The translations under genes were made by a program, and so were the position numbers. From Geothrix sp. (GTDB lineage Bacteria; Acidobacteriota; Holophagae; Holophagales; Holophagaceae), in NCBI GenBank assembly GCA_030681515.1, contig JAUXSE010000053.1, forward strand, positions 124,001 through 188,000: a stretch of DNA of 64,000 bases. Direction: 5' to 3'. Shown here one piece after another: positions 25,876 through 33,049 of this stretch. Below the pieces are notes generated by a model that worked only from the letters and a program-made list of their open reading frames with translations, was not told the origin of the DNA and made no database searches. Position 1 is the stretch's first letter. Each line of letters starts with the position of its first letter.

Positions 25876-26901
25876 TTATTTCGCATTCAGGTCAGCCTCG
25901 GCCTCTTCAAGCTGCTGGAGCAACTCGCTGAACGAGGGCTGGGCCGCCAGGAACATGGGCAACATGGAGTCCAGGTCCCGCGCCAGCTCCCCGTGTCTGT
26001 GCTCGGGAGGAACCAGGTGGAAGGTTCCAGGGCTGGCGGTGTCATAACTGGCCCAGGATGAGGCAAAGAACCGCGATTTGTGCCGAACCACATTCTGGAG
26101 AAGATCCAAGCGGGCCATGGCCTTCGAGCGGCTGGGATGCCGCCAGAGCGCGGCCATGTCCGAATAGTGGCGCGCCAAGCGATCCCGCAGGAGTTGGGTC
26201 GCGGGGCGGTGGTACTCGGCATGGAGGATCGTGGCCTTCTCCCAGAAGGTCCGTTCCAGCTCCAGAGCCACGACCGGAACCTTGAAGTCCTCGAAGATCT
26301 CTCCCAGGACATCCGCCAGCATCGGCCGGATGACATGGTTTCCCGTGGGTTGCTGATCGGTCAGGGCACCCAGCTCCAGCTTCACCTGCTTGGCGATGTA
26401 GCCACTCGCCTGCGGGAGCACTGACGGGTAGCGAAACCAGAGGTTGGGAGAACCAGCCATTGGATCCAGCTCGTATTTGAGCCAGGAAGGCTGCGAGGAA
26501 GGTGTCCCAAGGATTTCGGAAATGGAGGCTTCCAGGGCGGGTTGGAATCGCCGCGCAACGCGCTCCTCGCACGCATTGGCCAGTGACTTCACGCGCTTCT
26601 CCCGCTGGCTGGCCGATGGCGCGTCGTCCAGGTCGGCCTCCGAGAACCCCAGGGAAGCTGGGGTCACGGCTAGATCGGCATCTTCTGAAAAGCGCTCGAT
26701 GACTCCGAAGACCTTCGACAGGGAAGTCCCACCCTTGAACACCACGCTTGGAGCCATGGCAGGCGTGGCGTAGATCCGTCCCAGGATCCAGCAGACCCAG
26801 AAATCCTTCTCGACGATCACGGGCAGGATGCCTCGCCGAGCCGCCACCTGCTCGATGATCAGGCGGCGCTCGGCCATGGGGTGCAGGGCAAAGGCGGTCA
26901 T
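25876..26901 (-). CDS. abiEii: AbiEii/AbiGii-type nucleotidyltransferase toxin
   Basis: Toxin of a type IV toxin-antitoxin / abortive-infection system, 341 aa. The nucleotidyltransferase core is visible as KGGTSLSK (residues 56-63) followed by FSEDADLAV with the paired acidic residues D74/D76, as in the DUF1814 family; a downstream ELERTFWEKATILH motif is also typical. AbiEii enzymes transfer nucleotides to RNA targets and stop growth. The start overlaps the antitoxin gene by 4 nt. The pair lies between the cytochrome operon and the left att site, outside the 21-kb element. Confidence 0.9.
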   Translation of the reverse strand: MTAFALHPMAERRLIIEQVAARRGILPVIVEKDFWVCWILGRIYATPAMAPSVVFKGGTSLSKVFGVIERFSEDADLAVTPASLGFSEADLDDAPSASQREKRVKSLANACEERVARRFQPALEASISEILGTPSSQPSWLKYELDPMAGSPNLWFRYPSVLPQASGYIAKQVKLELGALTDQQPTGNHVIRPMLADVLGEIFEDFKVPVVALELERTFWEKATILHAEYHRPATQLLRDRLARHYSDMAALWRHPSRSKAMARLDLLQNVVRHKSRFFASSWASYDTASPGTFHLVPPEHRHGELARDLDSMLPMFLAAQPSFSELLQQLEEAEADLNAK

Positions 26902-27539
26902 GCGTCTTCTCCCGCGATGAAACGCAGGTAGGGATGCATCCAGGCGGGTGCCAAAGGGAGATCCCTCAACAGTCGCTTCCGGTCCTTGAGGTTCAGTGTC
27001 TCCCGAAGGTGGGCCACGCGTGAATGGGTGACATGGTCTTTCCCGAGGCTCCGCAGGGCCGCGAAGACCAGGCTGCTTGTCGAGGCCGCCTTGCCCACCT
27101 GACGCAGGCTGCGCTGCTTGAGCTGCACCGTGAGCGGCCCCACCTTCACGGTGTGGCCGGGACCATCCGTGAGAAACACCGCCTTGACCGGAACCTGCTC
27201 GGAAAGGCCCAGGAGGTTGGCAGCCATGGCTTCCATGGGCTGGATTGTGGCGCCGTCTTTGCGAGCCAGGGCCTGGGCAACCGCCTCGGCGGTGGGCAGG
27301 AGCTCGCCCAGCAAGGCATGGCTCCGGGGTACATCGTAGAGCCCACGGGCAAGACGCCGAAGGCTGCCCCCCCGCACGAGCCGCAGTAAGGTCATGCCCA
27401 CGCTGTGGGGTGACCCGAGATCCAGGAAATCGAAAGGCGTGAAGACCCTGCCGGGATCAGTCCGCGTTTGCCGGGCAATCCGGTGAGCGAGCTTCTTGCT
27501 GAGGGTCGGTGAATTCAGATTCAGGTGATCGGAAGACAT
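26898..27539 (-). CDS. abiEi: AbiEi-type antitoxin / transcriptional autoregulator
   Basis: Antitoxin partner of the AbiEii-like toxin, 213 aa from the ATG behind GGAGGA (27539); a longer frame starts at 27578 but lacks a ribosome site. The N-terminal winged-helix part (KLAHRIARQTRTDPGRVFTPFDFLDLGS...LVRGGSLRRLARGLYDVP) is the DUF6088/AbiEi DNA-binding domain; the C-terminal part (GPLTVQLKQRSLRQVGKA) is the AbiEi core. Family members repress their own promoter by binding inverted repeats; a fitting palindrome lies at 27601-27628. Confidence 0.87.
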   Translation of the reverse strand: MSSDHLNLNSPTLSKKLAHRIARQTRTDPGRVFTPFDFLDLGSPHSVGMTLLRLVRGGSLRRLARGLYDVPRSHALLGELLPTAEAVAQALARKDGATIQPMEAMAANLLGLSEQVPVKAVFLTDGPGHTVKVGPLTVQLKQRSLRQVGKAASTSSLVFAALRSLGKDHVTHSRVAHLRETLNLKDRKRLLRDLPLAPAWMHPYLRFIAGEDA

Positions 27540-27600
27540 GGAAGTCCTCCCAGAAGAGGTGTCAGCCAGGGTCGGCATGCTGGAATATTGGTTCTATTTC

Positions 27601-27628
27601 GTTAAAAAAACAATGTTTAATTTTTAAC
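27601..27628. promoter_or_regulatory. Inverted repeat in abiE promoter, candidate antitoxin operator
   Basis: GTTAAAAA (27601-27608) and TTTTTAAC (27621-27628) form an 8-bp inverted repeat with a 12-bp spacer in an AT-rich stretch 62 bp upstream of the antitoxin start. AbiEi proteins bind such repeats, so autoregulation is plausible. Confidence 0.45.
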
Positions 27629-27669
27629 AAATTTTTTCTTGCATGGTCTGGAAACCAGAGTCATGAAAC

Positions 27670-27695
27670 AAAAACGGCCACCCAGGAGGACGGCC
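27670..27695 (-). terminator. Former tRNA-Arg terminator stranded at the left att site
   Basis: GGCCACCC (27676-27683) pairs with GGACGGCC (27688-27695) around AGGA, with five A at 27670-27674, giving a rho-independent terminator on the minus strand. It lies 18 nt beyond the tRNA 3'-end copy at 27713. It looks like the original terminator of the tRNA-Arg gene, now 21 kb from the gene because the element inserted between them. Confidence 0.65.
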
Positions 27696-27712
27696 ATCGG
27701 AGTTGGGTTAAG

Positions 27713-27757
27713 TGGTGGTCCCGGAGCGATTCGAACGCCCGACCCTCAGATTCGTAG
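27713..27757 (-). repeat. Left attachment site: 45-bp copy of tRNA-Arg 3' end
   Basis: Identical over 45 bp to 48971-49015. It spans the CCA end, acceptor 3' strand, T arm and variable loop to the anticodon of tRNA-Arg(ACG), then diverges. The truncated tRNA copy is a remnant left by integration. Confidence 0.95.
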
Positions 27758-28097
27758 GCTTCGGCGGGCTGTCGGAGGCTTGCGGTCGTTCGTCCACATG
27801 GGTTAGTCTTCGCCTCGTCACAACCGGAGGCGACCCGTGCGATCCACGACTCGAAATGCCATGTGAACGATGCCCTTGAATCGCGCCTAGGCGCTGGATT
27901 CAAGGGCTTCGTTGTCTGGGCGGGCGGCTGTGACCTGATCCCGGTGTGACCCGTTGCGCGGCCCCGCGCTCAGGAACCCGATCCCCCGGACCCTCTCAAT
28001 CGGGCCGTCCTGTGACGGAACGGCCCTTCTCAATCCTGCCCGGCGCCCAGAAAGCGCGGGGCTTCGCCCTGCCTTGCGGGGCTTGGAGACCTTTTAT
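27758..28097. other. Element left end, non-coding and rich in hairpins
   Basis: About 340 bp without a convincing gene. Visible structures: CGCCTC (27811-27816) with GAGGCG (27827-27832), flanked by GGGT/ACCC; an 11-bp perfect stem 27872-27882 with 27897-27907 whose loop contains the 12-bp palindrome GCGCCTAGGCGC (27883-27894); GGGCCGT (28002-28008) with ACGGCCC (28020-28026); and a weaker GC stem near 28058-28080. Such a cluster next to att could be a single-strand origin, a packaging signal or an mRNA leader for the early genes. Function inferred. Confidence 0.6.
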
Positions 28098-28385
28098 ATG
28101 AGCATTGGAGACGTTTTAATCGTCCTGACCATCCTGGTGTTCGCGGCGCTGATCACCCGCTTCATCCGGGGGCGCTGGGGGCGCTTCGTGGGCGTGGGAA
28201 TTTTCATCAATGCCGGGGAGAGCGGGCCGCGCCGCACGCCGGGGGAGATCCACCGGGAGCTGTGGGAGCAGAAGGGGACGCTGGACAAGGCGGTGGCGGA
28301 CTGCGCCAGGGCCCGCGTGACGAATCATGCGAGCTGGCACGCGCCGGACGCGCCCTGCGAAGTGGAGCCGGGAGGTGGCCGATGA
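28098..28385 (+). CDS. Small membrane protein, first element gene
   Basis: A 95-aa protein of unknown function. One N-terminal membrane helix (DVLIVLTILVFAALITRFI), then a short basic stretch and a cytoplasmic tail. GGAG lies about 10 nt before the ATG. It overlaps the next gene by 4 nt. The upstream part of the open frame lies in the hairpin-rich leader and has no ribosome site. Confidence 0.65.
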   Translation: MSIGDVLIVLTILVFAALITRFIRGRWGRFVGVGIFINAGESGPRRTPGEIHRELWEQKGTLDKAVADCARARVTNHASWHAPDAPCEVEPGGGR

Positions 28386-28699
28386 AGATCGTCCGGGTGA
28401 ACGAAAACCAGTGGCTGGATCTGTGGACGCTGACCAGTTTCGAGCGCAAAGCCTATCCCGAGTCAGAAGGGCTGGAGATCAAACTGATGATCGAGCGCCA
28501 TCAGGGGCCCCTGGTGCTGTTCTCTGGGAGCGATGCTCAGGCGGTAGTGGTGGCGTTGGAGGCGGCGGAAGTCAGGGCGTTTCCCTATCCCCTCGCGATC
28601 GGTGTGCCCAAGGAATCGCTGGAGGAGGAGCGGGAGGCGGAAGCCCGCCTGGGGGCGTTTCAGCGGCTGCGGCGCTTCATGTTCGGGAGCGAGCGATGA
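28382..28699 (+). CDS. Hypothetical element protein, 105 aa
   Basis: Not recognised. Soluble alpha/beta-looking protein (MKIVRVNENQWLDLWTLTSF...) with a charged C-terminal helix (LEEEREAEARLGAFQRLRRF). It starts in an ATGA overlap with the preceding gene and ends in an ATGA overlap with the next, which supports it as a real member of the early gene chain. Confidence 0.65.
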   Translation: MKIVRVNENQWLDLWTLTSFERKAYPESEGLEIKLMIERHQGPLVLFSGSDAQAVVVALEAAEVRAFPYPLAIGVPKESLEEEREAEARLGAFQRLRRFMFGSER

Positions 28700-29055
28700 G
28701 GGCCAGCCTAGGAGTCGTCTACATTGCCGGACCCTACTCGTCACCATATTCAAGTATCGTCCGGCAAAATGTGGCCGAGGCCGTAGCCTTTGGACAGCAG
28801 GTCAGGGCTCTGGGCCTGGTGCCCGTGGTGCCCCACGTCGCCATCCTGCCGACGGGCCGCACGGAAGCGGAATACGAGGCGGCCATGATGGAGTGCTTCG
28901 AGCTGCTGAGCCGCTGCGATGCGGTGGTGCTGATGCCGACCTGGCGGAGCAGTCCCGGCGCCGTGCTAGAGCGAGCGCAGGCCGAGGACTGGGGGATTGA
29001 AATCTTCGAGGGAATTGAGGATCTCCGGGAGGTAGCCGATGGCCTTGCCTCGTGA
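28696..29055 (+). CDS. DUF4406-like / nucleoside deoxyribosyltransferase-like protein
   Basis: A 119-aa protein with the opening VVYIAGPYSSPYSSIVRQN typical of the DUF4406 and nucleoside 2-deoxyribosyltransferase fold, and the later SRCDAVVLMPTWRSSPGAVLE motif of that superfamily. Phages often encode such proteins, presumably for nucleotide metabolism or signal removal; the activity here is not established. It overlaps the next gene by 17 nt, which has its own GGGAGG ribosome site inside this gene. Confidence 0.75.
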   Translation: MRASLGVVYIAGPYSSPYSSIVRQNVAEAVAFGQQVRALGLVPVVPHVAILPTGRTEAEYEAAMMECFELLSRCDAVVLMPTWRSSPGAVLERAQAEDWGIEIFEGIEDLREVADGLAS

Positions 29056-29242
29056 TCTGAAGATGCAGTCCCTGCGCCGCGAACTGGGCGCCATGTTGCC
29101 GCCCGATATGCCCCGCCCCGTGCCGCCGGTAGCGGACCCCGTGTTCCAGGCCTGGCGATCCGAATTTCAGGCCTACGTGGATCGCAAGGATTCCCTGGTG
29201 AAGGCCTTGAATATCCTGGAGGGCGGCCATGAGGTTGCGTGA
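29039..29242 (+). CDS. Hypothetical element protein, 67 aa
   Basis: Not recognised. Short, Pro-rich middle (MPRPVPPVADP) and a C-terminal helix. The start lies inside the preceding gene behind GGGAGG, and the end overlaps the next gene by 14 nt. Confidence 0.55.
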   Translation: MALPRDLKMQSLRRELGAMLPPDMPRPVPPVADPVFQAWRSEFQAYVDRKDSLVKALNILEGGHEVA

Positions 29243-29411
29243 GCGCGAGGAGTTCTTCCGCAAGAAACACAACGTGCAGACGATCAACGATGTCCACCGG
29301 GAGCGGCGCCTGGCGGAAGCGGCGGAGAAGGCGGCAGAGGAGCGGCGCCTGAAGGTCGTGAAGGAATCCACCAAGGGGGCCATGCTGCCCGGACTGGAGG
29401 TGCCGCGATGA
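29229..29411 (+). CDS. Hypothetical charged helical protein, 60 aa
   Basis: Not recognised. Almost entirely charged helix (REREEFFRKKHN...RRLAEAAEKAAEERRLK), probably coiled-coil. Linked by overlaps on both sides to its neighbours. Confidence 0.55.
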   Translation: MRLREREEFFRKKHNVQTINDVHRERRLAEAAEKAAEERRLKVVKESTKGAMLPGLEVPR

Positions 29412-29659
29412 TCGGATGGTTGATCGGCATCGGCATCCTCGTCCTCTTCACGGGCTCCATCGCTGTGGTGCTGATGGATCAGGACCGGGACCACCCCGCC
29501 AAGCATCGGCCCAATGAGCTGGATCAGGCCCGATACCACGCCGTGCGCCTGCGCCACGCGCTGGAGTATCTGATCTCCCGGTGGCCGGATCGTTGCAATT
29601 CCGAGGCACTGGAACAGGCGCGGAACGTCGCCAAGGAAGCGGCGAGGGTTGGGCTATGA
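29408..29659 (+). CDS. Small membrane protein, 83 aa
   Basis: N-terminal membrane helix (MIGWLIGIGILVLFTGSIAVVL) and a helical cytoplasmic tail (DQARYHAVRLRHALEYLIS). Start and stop are ATGA overlaps. Function unknown. Confidence 0.6.
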   Translation: MIGWLIGIGILVLFTGSIAVVLMDQDRDHPAKHRPNELDQARYHAVRLRHALEYLISRWPDRCNSEALEQARNVAKEAARVGL

Positions 29660-30111
29660 TCCGCGCCGAGGTATTCCACCCGAGGGGCGAGGAATCAGAC
29701 TGGACCTTGACGGCTGTGTCTTTTGGACGCGGTATGCGCCTCGGTTGCCTTGGTCATGCATTCGTTGCACAGGTTCCTTCCGTCGCCCCAGATAGGCCGG
29801 AAGTCAACCGCATCTGGAGCCCCGCAGAGGTCGCAGGGATCGTTAAAGATCTCGTCCTCCTCAAGGATGTCGAGGGGATCGCGTGGAAGAAGTCCGGCGT
29901 CATCAAGCTGGTCCCGAAGTGGCCTCTGGATTGGATCAACCATCGGGGCGGCCGGATTGATCGGTTTGCGGTGGCGGTGTCGGCTCCTGGCCATGGCGCG
30001 GTCTCCTCGGTTGAAGGGTTCCGGATCATCCTACCCGCCAACGAAATCAGGCGGTCCATTCGCAAGTTGCGGCAGGCCATTCGGGTCTTGAATCGGCAGG
30101 TGACGCCATGA
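29656..30111 (+). CDS. Hypothetical element protein, 151 aa, overlapping an antisense zinc-ribbon frame
   Basis: ATGA overlaps at both ends fit the gene chain, and the C-terminal part (EIRRSIRKLRQAIRVLNRQV) looks coding. The middle, however, lies opposite a minus-strand frame (29695-29994) with a convincing CxxC...CxxC zinc motif, so part of this sequence may be an antisense shadow. Function unknown. Confidence 0.5.
   Translation: MIRAEVFHPRGEESDWTLTAVSFGRGMRLGCLGHAFVAQVPSVAPDRPEVNRIWSPAEVAGIVKDLVLLKDVEGIAWKKSGVIKLVPKWPLDWINHRGGRIDRFAVAVSAPGHGAVSSVEGFRIILPANEIRRSIRKLRQAIRVLNRQVTP
29695..29994 (-). CDS. Possible antisense zinc-ribbon protein, 99 aa
   Basis: Minus-strand frame with ribosome site GAGGAG 8 nt before its ATG. 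It has a basic N-terminus (ARSRHRHRKP) and a two-knuckle zinc motif CDLCG...NLCNEC spaced by about 22 residues, as in small phage zinc-finger proteins. If real it is one of very few minus-strand genes in the element. It lies entirely inside the plus-strand gene at 29656-30111; only one of the two may be functional. Confidence 0.45.
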   Translation of the reverse strand: MARSRHRHRKPINPAAPMVDPIQRPLRDQLDDAGLLPRDPLDILEEDEIFNDPCDLCGAPDAVDFRPIWGDGRNLCNECMTKATEAHTASKRHSRQGPV

Positions 30112-30473
30112 TCCGCGAGGAAGCTGAATTCATTTTGGCGCCGATCATCCTGGGCTTTGAGGTGGCGAAGGACCGAGTCACCGAGCTACTCAGACAAAGC
30201 CAACCCAAAACAGGCATGAATCGCGCCGCCTACCACGAGCTTGTCCGCCATGAATCAGATCTGGAGCAGGCCCTGGCCTACCTGATGGCCAGAGAGAAGG
30301 CGTGGGCCGTGGATGGGCTCATGCAGGCCGTGGACACCGGGCGCACCGTCGCCACCTGGCCGTCCGTGATGCCAGGCTCCGACTATCCGTCTCGGATCAT
30401 TGCCGCCTGGAGAGACAGCAAGTCCGAAACCAAAGCCGCCCCGAACGTGGCACCACTGGCGAGGCCCGCATGA
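30108..30473 (+). CDS. Hypothetical element protein, 121 aa
   Basis: Not recognised. Mostly helical, without membrane segments (EEAEFILAPIILGFEVAKDRVTELL...YHELVRHESDLEQALAYLM). ATGA overlaps with both neighbours support it. Confidence 0.6.
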   Translation: MIREEAEFILAPIILGFEVAKDRVTELLRQSQPKTGMNRAAYHELVRHESDLEQALAYLMAREKAWAVDGLMQAVDTGRTVATWPSVMPGSDYPSRIIAAWRDSKSETKAAPNVAPLARPA

Positions 30474-30613
30474 TCGGCGTATGCAGGCACGGGAGCGGAG
30501 AATACGACAGCTGCGAAATTTGCCAGCGGCTGATGAAAATGGGCAGCTACCCATTGGCTTGGTATGAGAACCACTACCAGCCAAGCCTCTTCAGTCTGGA
30601 GCCGGAGGCGTAA
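30470..30613 (+). CDS. Small Cys-rich protein, 47 aa, candidate zinc-binding
   Basis: Starts at ATG 30470 overlapping the previous stop. Contains CRHG...CEIC, a possible C-H-C-C zinc site, within 18 residues. Last gene before the structured region upstream of rep. Confidence 0.5.
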   Translation: MIGVCRHGSGEYDSCEICQRLMKMGSYPLAWYENHYQPSLFSLEPEA

Positions 30614-30707
30614 TCGTCAGGGGTGTCGGCCGCCGGAGGCGGTCGGCACCCCTAGTCTTGACTCCGGCGCTACATTTTTCGCGCCGGGGTTCCAGGAAGG
30701 GAACCTA
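30614..30707 (+). promoter_or_regulatory. Three stacked hairpins upstream of rep, candidate rolling-circle origin
   Basis: Hairpin 1: 30619-30634 with 30638-30653 (16 bp, two wobbles, GGA loop). Hairpin 2: 30664-30670 with 30681-30687 (7 bp perfect, 10-nt T-rich loop). Hairpin 3: 30688-30693 with 30700-30705 (6 bp). CTTG at 30657-30660 stands single-stranded between hairpins 1 and 2, recalling the CTTG nick site of pC194/phiX-type initiators. Hairpin 1 may also terminate the upstream genes. Origin function is inferred. Confidence 0.5.
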
Positions 30708-32549
30708 GTGAAACAAGAGAAGATCGAAGCGGCGACCCCTGGCGAAGTCGCCGCCGCTTTGCGGGATTCCATCAGTCAGGACCACCTGGACCGGACCCTC
30801 CACCCAGAGGACGCCGAGGATGGCCGGGAGCTGGCCCGATGGGGCCGCGCCTTCGGGTTGGCCCATGATGCCCATGAGGCCCTGGGCCTGGAGCCCTGGA
30901 AGAGGCTCAGCCTGGACGACCTGGCGGCCTTCGTCGCGAAGACCATCAGCCCGCATCCTTCCGTCTTCGCCGAGAAGGCCGAGGCGATGCAGGAACTGGA
31001 AGGCCGGAGGCTGTGGCAGGAGGGGAAGCGCCTGGACTCTTGCGGCACGCCCTGGGGCCGAATCGTCCGCCTGTTCTGGAAGGACCGCAAGGGCCGGGAG
31101 ATCATGCGAACCAGAGGCGTGCACAGTTGCAAGCACCGCTGGTGCCCGCGCTGCGGAAAGCCCCGGCAGACGCGCCTGGCCGGTCAGATGGAGCGCGTGG
31201 TGGAGCTGGCCCGGGAGTGGGGCTTCAATGAGGCACACCTGCGGTTCGTCACCCTCACGGTCCCCAACGGGGAGAATGTCACTGACCTGCGAGAGAAAGC
31301 ACATTCCGCGTGGGCCAGGCTTCAGCGCACGCGCTGGTGGCCGGCCCGGGTCTTCGGGTGGTTCCGCGGCTCAGAGGTCATCACCGGCAAGGATGGCCGC
31401 TGGAATCTCCACCTTCATGTGGTGGTGATCCTCTGGTCCAGGCAGATCAGCTACCAGAACGTCTGGGATGCCTGGGAAGTGGCGTGCGGGAAGCGGTATC
31501 AGGTGGACATCGAGGGGCTGAGGGATATTCGGCGCAAGGCCAAGGGCCGGGGCACCACGCGGGCCATCCACTACATCAGCAAATACATCGCCAAGCGCGA
31601 GGATCTGGCGAAGCTCAAGGCCGGACCCGGAGGACTGGCCCACCTCTTCAGTGGCACGCGAGGGATGCGCACCTTCGCGATGGGTGGCGGGTGCAGTGTG
31701 CTGCGGAGGCTTCTAGACGTGCTCATGCCCACCTGGGCCCTTCAGGCGGAGCGAGTCATGGAGGATGCCGAGATGCGAGATGGCAAGGCCCCTTTCCGCT
31801 GCGAGGAGGTGGACACCAGCACCGGGGAGATCATGGAGGCCACGATCCCCAAGCCCTACCTGGATGCACGGGAGAAGGCCCGATGGAGAGCCCTGGCGGA
31901 GCCACTGTGGTTCGACAGCACAAGGACCGTGGGACGAAAGGCCGGGCCGCGAGGCCAGTTCCGGCGCATCGGCATCCTGCCCTTCCAGGGCGAGGTGACG
32001 ACGCTGGACGATCACCGGAAGGGCCGCCCTCAACAGGGCATCCGGGCCTTGGTGGCAGGCGGGCGATGGCGAGTGCAGCAGTGGGAGGAACTGAGCAAGA
32101 AGACCGGCAAGGTGCTGAAGTTCAGTGTGGTCCTGCCCATCGGACGCTACGCCTGGCGTCCCATCGCCGCTGAAGTCTGGGCCGCCATGGGGCTGGATCA
32201 GGGTGGATGGGCCAAGGCTCGCCGCGCCGCGTTCCGAGCCCACTCCAACGCCGCGATGGATCCCCTCGCGAAGCGCGACAACATGCACATCATCAAGGCA
32301 GCGTTGGATGACCGCGTGACCTTCAAGATGGATGAGCACGGGAAGCCCGTCACCCGCCGCAGCCTGAAGGCCGCCGAGTTGTGGAGCGATTACCTGCACG
32401 AGATGCGGTCGAATCCAGGTGCCGTCTGGGACGATGGAATCCAGGCCATCCGACGTCACGCGCTATCGCTCGAACGACCAGGCCTTCTTGAGATCGAAGG
32501 CCCCGAACTACGGCAGCTTAGGAAAGGCCTTCAATCGGAGATCCCATGA
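30708..32549 (+). CDS. Rolling-circle replication initiator (HUH endonuclease, Rep_1-like)
   Basis: A 613-aa initiator starting at GTG 30708. It would nick one strand at the origin and stay bound to the 5' end. Landmarks in order: zinc-binding HSCKHRWCPRC (Cys141, 146, 149); motif 1 RFVTLTVPN; HUH metal motif H235-L-H237 in WNLHLHVVV; catalytic region Y289-I-S-K292-Y293-I-A-K, with Tyr289 or Tyr293 as nucleophile. This is the pC194/Rep_1 order. The C-terminal 300 residues are not recognised; no helicase Walker motif is seen. The length is well above small-plasmid Reps of about 300 aa. The stop overlaps an HTH gene by 4 nt. Confidence 0.9.
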   Translation: MKQEKIEAATPGEVAAALRDSISQDHLDRTLHPEDAEDGRELARWGRAFGLAHDAHEALGLEPWKRLSLDDLAAFVAKTISPHPSVFAEKAEAMQELEGRRLWQEGKRLDSCGTPWGRIVRLFWKDRKGREIMRTRGVHSCKHRWCPRCGKPRQTRLAGQMERVVELAREWGFNEAHLRFVTLTVPNGENVTDLREKAHSAWARLQRTRWWPARVFGWFRGSEVITGKDGRWNLHLHVVVILWSRQISYQNVWDAWEVACGKRYQVDIEGLRDIRRKAKGRGTTRAIHYISKYIAKREDLAKLKAGPGGLAHLFSGTRGMRTFAMGGGCSVLRRLLDVLMPTWALQAERVMEDAEMRDGKAPFRCEEVDTSTGEIMEATIPKPYLDAREKARWRALAEPLWFDSTRTVGRKAGPRGQFRRIGILPFQGEVTTLDDHRKGRPQQGIRALVAGGRWRVQQWEELSKKTGKVLKFSVVLPIGRYAWRPIAAEVWAAMGLDQGGWAKARRAAFRAHSNAAMDPLAKRDNMHIIKAALDDRVTFKMDEHGKPVTRRSLKAAELWSDYLHEMRSNPGAVWDDGIQAIRRHALSLERPGLLEIEGPELRQLRKGLQSEIP

Positions 32550-32770
32550 CCCTCGAAAAGCAGGCCTATCGCTACTCGGACGCGGCGGTGGTGCTGGGCG
32601 TGAGCCCTCGGACCATCCGGAGATGGGTGGACCTGGAAATCCTGCCTGTGGTCAGGGTCACGCAGCGGACCATCTTCGTTTGCCGAAGGGCGGTGGAAGC
32701 CTTGATGAGGTCGCCACTGCCTTGGAGTGAGGCCGATGCCAAGGTGATCTTCGCCCACCGGCGAAGCTGA
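32546..32770 (+). CDS. Excisionase/MerR-type helix-turn-helix protein, 74 aa
   Basis: Small DNA-binding protein: YRYSDAAVVLGVSPRTIRRWVDLEIL is a classic MerR/excisionase helix-turn-helix, followed by a short wing and helix (VCRRAVEALMRS). ATGA overlap with rep. Could be the excisionase that directs the integrase, or a copy-control or early regulator; the 11-bp repeats at 33468-33522 are a possible target. Confidence 0.8.
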   Translation: MTLEKQAYRYSDAAVVLGVSPRTIRRWVDLEILPVVRVTQRTIFVCRRAVEALMRSPLPWSEADAKVIFAHRRS

Positions 32771-32815
32771 TCCCTGGACGACGACGGCCACCAGGCCGAA
32801 GATGGAGGCCAGAGG

Positions 32816-33049
32816 ATGCCCATGCCCACCAAGCCGAAGACCACCACGCCCAAGAAGGCCACTGCCGCTCCCAGGCGGGCGAGAACCAATCCCACGGAAC
32901 CAGAGTTCTTCACGGTCAAGCTCCCCTTGCACATGCCCAAGGGCTTGAGCTACGTCTACGACGAGAAGATCAAGCAATGGGTATGGCAGGCAAAAACCCA
33001 TGCCGGCCAACAGGCGCTCATGGATATGATCCGAAACGGGGAGCTGTGA
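32816..33049 (+). CDS. Hypothetical protein, 77 aa, paralog of the product at 35342
   Basis: Basic Pro/Lys/Thr-rich N-terminus, then FTVKLPLHMPKGLSYVYDE, matched in the later protein as LPRHLPKGVKLVYQE. GGAGG lies 7 nt before the ATG. It is followed by a partner gene with a GTGA overlap, the same order as the downstream pair. Function unknown; an antitoxin-like or accessory role is only a guess. Confidence 0.6.
   Translation: MPMPTKPKTTTPKKATAAPRRARTNPTEPEFFTVKLPLHMPKGLSYVYDEKIKQWVWQAKTHAGQQALMDMIRNGEL

Noticed and set aside
27713-27757. Second functional tRNA-Arg gene
   Set aside because: Only the 3' 45 nt are present; the 5' half, including D arm and acceptor 5' strand, is missing.
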